A DNA stretch of 16,343 nt from contig JAEZQN010000269.1 of NCBI GenBank assembly GCA_023441145.1, positions 1 to 16,343 of the forward strand, in the 5' to 3' direction. The notes under the pieces are model-generated. The model saw nothing but the letters and a program-made list of their open reading frames with translations. It did no database searches and had not been told where the DNA came from. This document shows, one piece after another, positions 13,305-16,343 of the stretch; positions within the stretch are counted from its first letter, which is position 1; each line of letters starts with the position of its first letter. The DNA comes from Bacillota bacterium (GTDB taxonomy: Bacteria; Bacillota; Clostridia; Lachnospirales; Lachnospiraceae). A program made the position numbers and the translations under genes.

Positions 13305-13334
13305 TATCATAGGAATCTTAAGAAACCTATGATA
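13305..13334. promoter_or_regulatory. 30-bp dyad between the divergent MATE and alcohol dehydrogenase genes
   Basis: TATCATAGG (13305-13313) and CCTATGATA (13326-13334) are perfect inverted complements. The centre TCTTAAGA (13316-13323) is itself palindromic about the same axis, so 26 of 30 positions are symmetric. The right arm overlaps the -10 region of the alcohol dehydrogenase promoter. On the minus strand the left arm contains TATGAT and GATAAT, possible -10 boxes for the MATE gene. It looks like an operator for a dimeric regulator not encoded here. Confidence 0.6.
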
Positions 13335-13338
13335 TAAT
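13330..13338 (+). promoter_or_regulatory. Extended -10 promoter of the alcohol dehydrogenase gene
   Basis: TGA directly before TATAAT (13333-13338) makes an extended -10; the -35 region (TAGGAA at 13310-13315) is poor. The leader would be about 88 bases. The -10 overlaps the dyad at 13305-13334, so a protein bound there would occlude the promoter. Confidence 0.55.
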
Positions 13339-13432
13339 AGTAAATACAAGTGCAACTAAAAGATATAACAGAAGTGAGTATTTTTATAACAATCGTCTGA
13401 ATTAGTGCAAATTTTAGATTGGAGGAGTAATA

Positions 13433-14614
13433 ATGCAGAATTTTGATTTTTGTAGTCCTACGTATTTTGTGTTTGGTGAGGACAGGGAAAATGAATGTGG
13501 TAAATACATAAAGAGGTTCAATGGGAGCAAGGTTCTCATACATTATGGCGGTGGTTCTGTAGTAAGGTCTGGATTATTAGACCGTGTAATCGCTTCCTTA
13601 GAGAAGGAGAATCTGTCTTATGTAACCTTAGGTGGAGTAAAACCAAATCCAAGAAGTGGATTAGTGTACGAAGGCATAGACCTTTGTAGAAAAGAAGGCG
13701 TAGATTTTATTCTTGCGGTAGGTGGAGGAAGTGCTATAGACTCAGCCAAAGCCATTGCAGCTGGAGTAGTATACGATGGAGACTTTTGGGATTTCTATGA
13801 TGGGACAAGGGATCCAGAGGTGGCTCTTCCAGTAGGAACGGTATTAACCATAGCGGCAGCTGGTAGTGAAGGCTCTGAGAATACCGTAATTACCAAGGAA
13901 GAAGGTATGTTTAAGAGAGGAGCTGGTGGAGAATGTTTACGACCTAAGTTCTCTATTATGAATCCTGCCCTTACACAGACACTTCCTGCTTATCAAACGG
14001 CATGTGGTGCTACAGATATTATGGCTCATGTATTTGAACGCTATTTTACCAATACAAAGGACGTAGAGGTTACCGATCGACTTTGTGAGGCCATTCTTTT
14101 AACTATGATAAATGAAGTGCCAAAGGCAATTGAGAATCCAGATGACTACCAGGCAAGAGCCAATATAATGTGGGCTGGTATGGTGGCCCATAACAATATT
14201 GTAGGAGTAGGCCGTGAACAGGATTGGAATAGTCATGGTTTAGAGCATGAGCTTTCTGCATTGTATGACTGTGCTCACGGAGCAGGACTTGCAGTAATCA
14301 TGCCTGCTTGGATGGAGTACGTAATGGATCATGATATTATGAGATTTGCCCAGGTTGCCGTTAGAGTTTGGGGCTGTGATATGGACTATACTTGTCCAGA
14401 ACGTACGGCAAAAGAAGGAATTAAACGCTTCCGTCAATTCTTATCAAGTATAGGAATGCCGATCAACTTTGAACAAATAGGTGCAAAAGAAGAGGATATA
14501 CCTAAATTCTTAGATACCTTTGGAATAGGAGATGGCAAGACTGGTGGATTTGTGGCGTTGGATAGGAAAGCTTGTGAAACTATCTATCAACTAGCAGTGA
14601 AAGCAGAATTATAA
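13433..14614 (+). CDS. Iron-containing alcohol dehydrogenase, YqhD/BDH subfamily
   Basis: A 393-residue cytoplasmic enzyme interconverting aldehydes or ketones and alcohols with NAD(P)H. Nucleotide-binding elements are YGGGSVVRSG (38-47) and GGGSAIDSAK (97-106). The metal site fits Asp195, His199, His268 and His282 (DIMAHVFE, SHGLEHELS, CAHGAGLAVIMP), one residue off the numbering known for E. coli YqhD. Length and motifs match the butanol dehydrogenase/YqhD group, whose members often use NADPH and reduce a broad range of aldehydes. GGAGG lies 6 bases before the ATG. The gene stands alone between a dyad-controlled promoter and a strong terminator. The likely role is fermentation or aldehyde detoxification; the substrate is not readable. 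Confidence 0.92.
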   Translation: MQNFDFCSPTYFVFGEDRENECGKYIKRFNGSKVLIHYGGGSVVRSGLLDRVIASLEKENLSYVTLGGVKPNPRSGLVYEGIDLCRKEGVDFILAVGGGSAIDSAKAIAAGVVYDGDFWDFYDGTRDPEVALPVGTVLTIAAAGSEGSENTVITKEEGMFKRGAGGECLRPKFSIMNPALTQTLPAYQTACGATDIMAHVFERYFTNTKDVEVTDRLCEAILLTMINEVPKAIENPDDYQARANIMWAGMVAHNNIVGVGREQDWNSHGLEHELSALYDCAHGAGLAVIMPAWMEYVMDHDIMRFAQVAVRVWGCDMDYTCPERTAKEGIKRFRQFLSSIGMPINFEQIGAKEEDIPKFLDTFGIGDGKTGGFVALDRKACETIYQLAVKAEL

Positions 14615-14629
14615 TGAAGTAGAATAAGA

Positions 14630-14684
14630 AAGGATGTAACCTATGGGCGTCGGTACAAAAGCTCCTTAGGTTACATCCTTTTTT
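14630..14684 (+). terminator. Long-stem intrinsic terminator, probably bidirectional
   Basis: AAGGATGTAACCTA (14630-14643) pairs perfectly with TAGGTTACATCCTT (14667-14680), a 14-bp stem with a 23-base loop. It is followed by TTTT on the plus strand. On the minus strand the stem is followed by TTTCTTATTCT, so it may also end the convergent SDR gene. A small extra hairpin TTGCTT-TGC-AAGCAA lies at 14696-14710. Confidence 0.85.
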
Positions 14685-14722
14685 CTGTATAGGAATTGCT
14701 TTGCAAGCAAAACTCTTTGTTG

Positions 14723-15454
14723 TTATATCCAACCACCGTCTAGTTTTATGATCTGTCCGGTGAGATACTCATTTCCTGTACATAATTGATATACTAGGGC
14801 GGCTACCTCCTCCGGCTTTCCGAGACGTCCTGTTGGGATTTCCTCCATAAGAGATTGGCGGTCATCGTCACTTAGAAACTGATTCATATCTGTATCAATG
14901 GCTCCGCAGGCGATGGCATTTACCTGAATATTGCTTGGGGCCACTTCCTTTGCAAGAGCCTTTGTCATTGCATTTAGTCCACCCTTGGTAGTAGAGTAGG
15001 CTACCTCCATAGAAGCGCCACAGACACCCCAAACAGAAGAGATATTGATAATCTTGCCGGCTTTCTCATGAATCATATGAGGAAGCGCAAGCCTAGAACA
15101 GTAGAAAGGAGCCGATAAATTAGTTGATAAAAGCTGTTGCCACTGCTCGTTGGTAGTGTCAGTTACTAAATCCACATAGGATATCCCTGCATTGTTGATT
15201 AAGATATCTACACCATTTCCCCATGCTCTAATCTTATCAAAAAGCATTACTAGGCTATTATAGTCTGCTACATCACACTTAATAGCAAGGCAACGGACAC
15301 CAGCTGAGTCGGCCTCCTCTTTTATCTTATTCAAAGCATCTATATTATGTTTACATGTGATAACTAGACTATATTTTGGCTTCATAAAAGAATAAGCAAT
15401 TGCTTTGCCAATGCCTCTAGAGGCACCTGTAATCAAAACGGTTTTAGTTTTCAT
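14723..15454 (-). CDS. Short-chain dehydrogenase/reductase (FabG-like)
   Basis: A 243-residue classical SDR. The cofactor motif TGASRGIG spans 9-16, Asp61 is in CDVAD, NNAG is at 87-90, and the catalytic residues are Asn112, Ser140, Tyr153 and Lys157 (YSTTK). The length fits 3-oxoacyl-ACP reductases. At the usual PG position after the active site the sequence reads IACGAIDTDM: the proline is replaced by cysteine. This may mark a specialised reductase rather than the housekeeping FabG; no fatty-acid genes are nearby. AAAGGA precedes the ATG, and a strong promoter lies just upstream. The gene is convergent with the alcohol dehydrogenase and probably shares its terminator. Confidence 0.88.
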   Translation of the reverse strand: MKTKTVLITGASRGIGKAIAYSFMKPKYSLVITCKHNIDALNKIKEEADSAGVRCLAIKCDVADYNSLVMLFDKIRAWGNGVDILINNAGISYVDLVTDTTNEQWQQLLSTNLSAPFYCSRLALPHMIHEKAGKIINISSVWGVCGASMEVAYSTTKGGLNAMTKALAKEVAPSNIQVNAIACGAIDTDMNQFLSDDDRQSLMEEIPTGRLGKPEEVAALVYQLCTGNEYLTGQIIKLDGGWI

Positions 15455-15479
15455 AGTATTAATTCCTTTCGTATCTCTT

Positions 15480-15508
15480 ATTATACCCTAAAAAATACCA
15501 TATATCAA
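15480..15508 (-). promoter_or_regulatory. Sigma-A promoter of the SDR gene
   Basis: On the minus strand TTGATA (15503-15508), a 17-base spacer and a perfect TATAAT (15480-15485). Transcription would start near 15473, leaving a leader of about 20 bases. Confidence 0.8.
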
Positions 15509-15550
15509 TTTCTTCTGCGGATTCCAATGCTTATGAGAGGTACAGATTGC

Positions 15551-15579
15551 TTGTCATCCTCTTTGGATTCTGCTATACT
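15551..15579 (+). promoter_or_regulatory. Promoter of the LCP-like gene
   Basis: TTGTCA (15551-15556), a 17-base spacer and TATACT (15574-15579), preceded by TGC as an extended -10. Start near 15586, with a very short leader holding only the ribosome site. It is divergent from the SDR promoter. Confidence 0.75.
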
Positions 15580-15599
15580 CTTCGTTGGAGGTTTATGTT

Positions 15600-16343
15600 A
15601 TGAGCGGACTTAAAATTGTTAGAAGAACAACAAGGACCTTATTTAAAACAGTCTTTTGGTTATTTATGTTTATTACGGTAGGGGTAGGAACCTATAAACT
15701 AACCCTATATTATTATAAAAGTATGGGTCAATATGCTTCTGCCACAGCAGATGATTCAAAAGCAATTGTAAAAGCTACCACGGATGCGATTGCTGTCAAT
15801 GCGATTTTTGCATTAGATGGGGATGATGGTAGAATCAAACATCTTGTAATAGAGATCTTTAATTCTCATAATGGAAAGATAGATTTTGTAACACTACCAA
15901 CAGATAGCTTATACGGTATGAGTAAGGAATTATATAGTACCTTAAGTAAGGAAAATCCTAATGTCCCACAAATACTTGCATGGAAGGATGTTCCTCAGTA
16001 TTTTGGTCAGGTAACTGCTTACCAATATGGAACCTTGCTACTTGAAGAGAGCCTTGGAATCCCTATTAGTTTTTACACCTTGATGTCAGAAGTTACCTTT
16101 CAGGAATATTTTGAAGAAATTAGTGGAAACTCTATAGATGGACAGCTTGCAACTAAGGGATATACCCTAAAGCAGACGGTATGTGAGACTATAAAGACTT
16201 CAACAAGCGCTTTACAGCTAGAGAAGGAGTTAGCCAGTTACTATAGGAAGGTGCAAAGTAATCTAAGTTTATCAAGGAGAAGCACCTACTTATCTTCCTA
16301 TTTGACAGCAGATTATGACAACATAGGCGTTCATACCTTGCAA
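15600..16343 (+). CDS. Membrane-anchored LCP-like protein, 3' end outside the window
   Basis: An open frame of 248 codons runs off the right edge, so the protein is incomplete. The ATG at 15600 follows GGAGG by 8 bases; an ATG at 15595 hits a stop after one codon. A basic N-terminus (KIVRRTTRTLFK) and one membrane helix at about 17-37 suggest an anchor with the rest outside the cell. The region from about 66 to 172 resembles the LytR-CpsA-Psr (LCP) fold: VIEIFNSHNGKIDFVTLPTDSLYG in the place of the usual 'SIPRDT' strand, then TLLLEESLGIPISFYTLM. LCP enzymes attach glycopolymers to peptidoglycan. The arginine expected in PRDT is Thr here, so enzymatic activity is doubtful. The fold assignment is tentative. 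Confidence 0.65.
   Translation, partial: MSGLKIVRRTTRTLFKTVFWLFMFITVGVGTYKLTLYYYKSMGQYASATADDSKAIVKATTDAIAVNAIFALDGDDGRIKHLVIEIFNSHNGKIDFVTLPTDSLYGMSKELYSTLSKENPNVPQILAWKDVPQYFGQVTAYQYGTLLLEESLGIPISFYTLMSEVTFQEYFEEISGNSIDGQLATKGYTLKQTVCETIKTSTSALQLEKELASYYRKVQSNLSLSRRSTYLSSYLTADYDNIGVHTLQ

Overview
The window is AT-rich chromosomal DNA from a low-GC, anaerobic Firmicute, most likely a member of the Clostridia close to the Lachnospiraceae. This rests on clear AGGAGG-type ribosome binding sites, TTGACA/TATAAT promoters, intrinsic terminators and an obligate-anaerobe gene set: an electron-bifurcating transhydrogenase, a desulfoferrodoxin-type domain and a YqhD/BDH-type iron alcohol dehydrogenase. 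The lineage is inferred. No transposase, integrase, phage gene, CRISPR array, tRNA or rRNA was seen.

Layout. Bases 1-156 hold a cluster of inverted repeats and no gene. Bases 157-2132 (minus strand) form a three-gene operon: a ribbon-helix-helix regulator, an SPFH-domain protein with a double zinc ribbon, and a membrane protein with a zinc ribbon. It has a strong promoter embedded in repeated TGTATA-like half-sites. Bases 2309-4577 (minus) encode NfnB and NfnA, one base apart, followed by an intrinsic terminator. Their 5' leader carries a palindrome at the expected transcription start and a hairpin plus T-run shaped like a terminator.

Bases 4860-8956 (plus) form a co-directional run: a DUF1648 membrane protein, a 14-TM MFS exporter with a very large extracytoplasmic insert, an XRE regulator fused to a desulfoferrodoxin-like domain, a Cys-rich DUF3795 protein and a CDP-alcohol phosphatidyltransferase. 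The last three genes are packed 18 and 12 bp apart. Bases 9048-10157 encode a membrane diguanylate cyclase, 10281-10799 a CarD-family regulator with its own terminator, and 10932-11891 a tRNA-dihydrouridine synthase family protein. It converges with a minus-strand MATE transporter at 11924-13273.

The MATE gene is divergent from an iron-containing alcohol dehydrogenase (13433-14614). A 30-bp dyad in the region between them overlaps the alcohol dehydrogenase -10 box. A long-stem terminator separates that gene from a convergent SDR-family reductase (14723-15454, minus). An incomplete gene for a membrane-anchored, LCP-like protein begins at 15600 and runs off the right edge.

Common threads are redox balance (NfnAB, the NADPH-type alcohol dehydrogenase, the SDR and the SOR-like regulator) and envelope or toxic-compound functions (SPFH module, MFS, MATE, phosphatidyltransferase, LCP-like protein). 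The best candidates for something little described are the XRE-desulfoferrodoxin regulator with its operon, the RHH-SPFH-zinc-ribbon operon, and the attenuator-like leader of nfnAB. Every gene assignment comes from reading motifs by eye; no database search was run.
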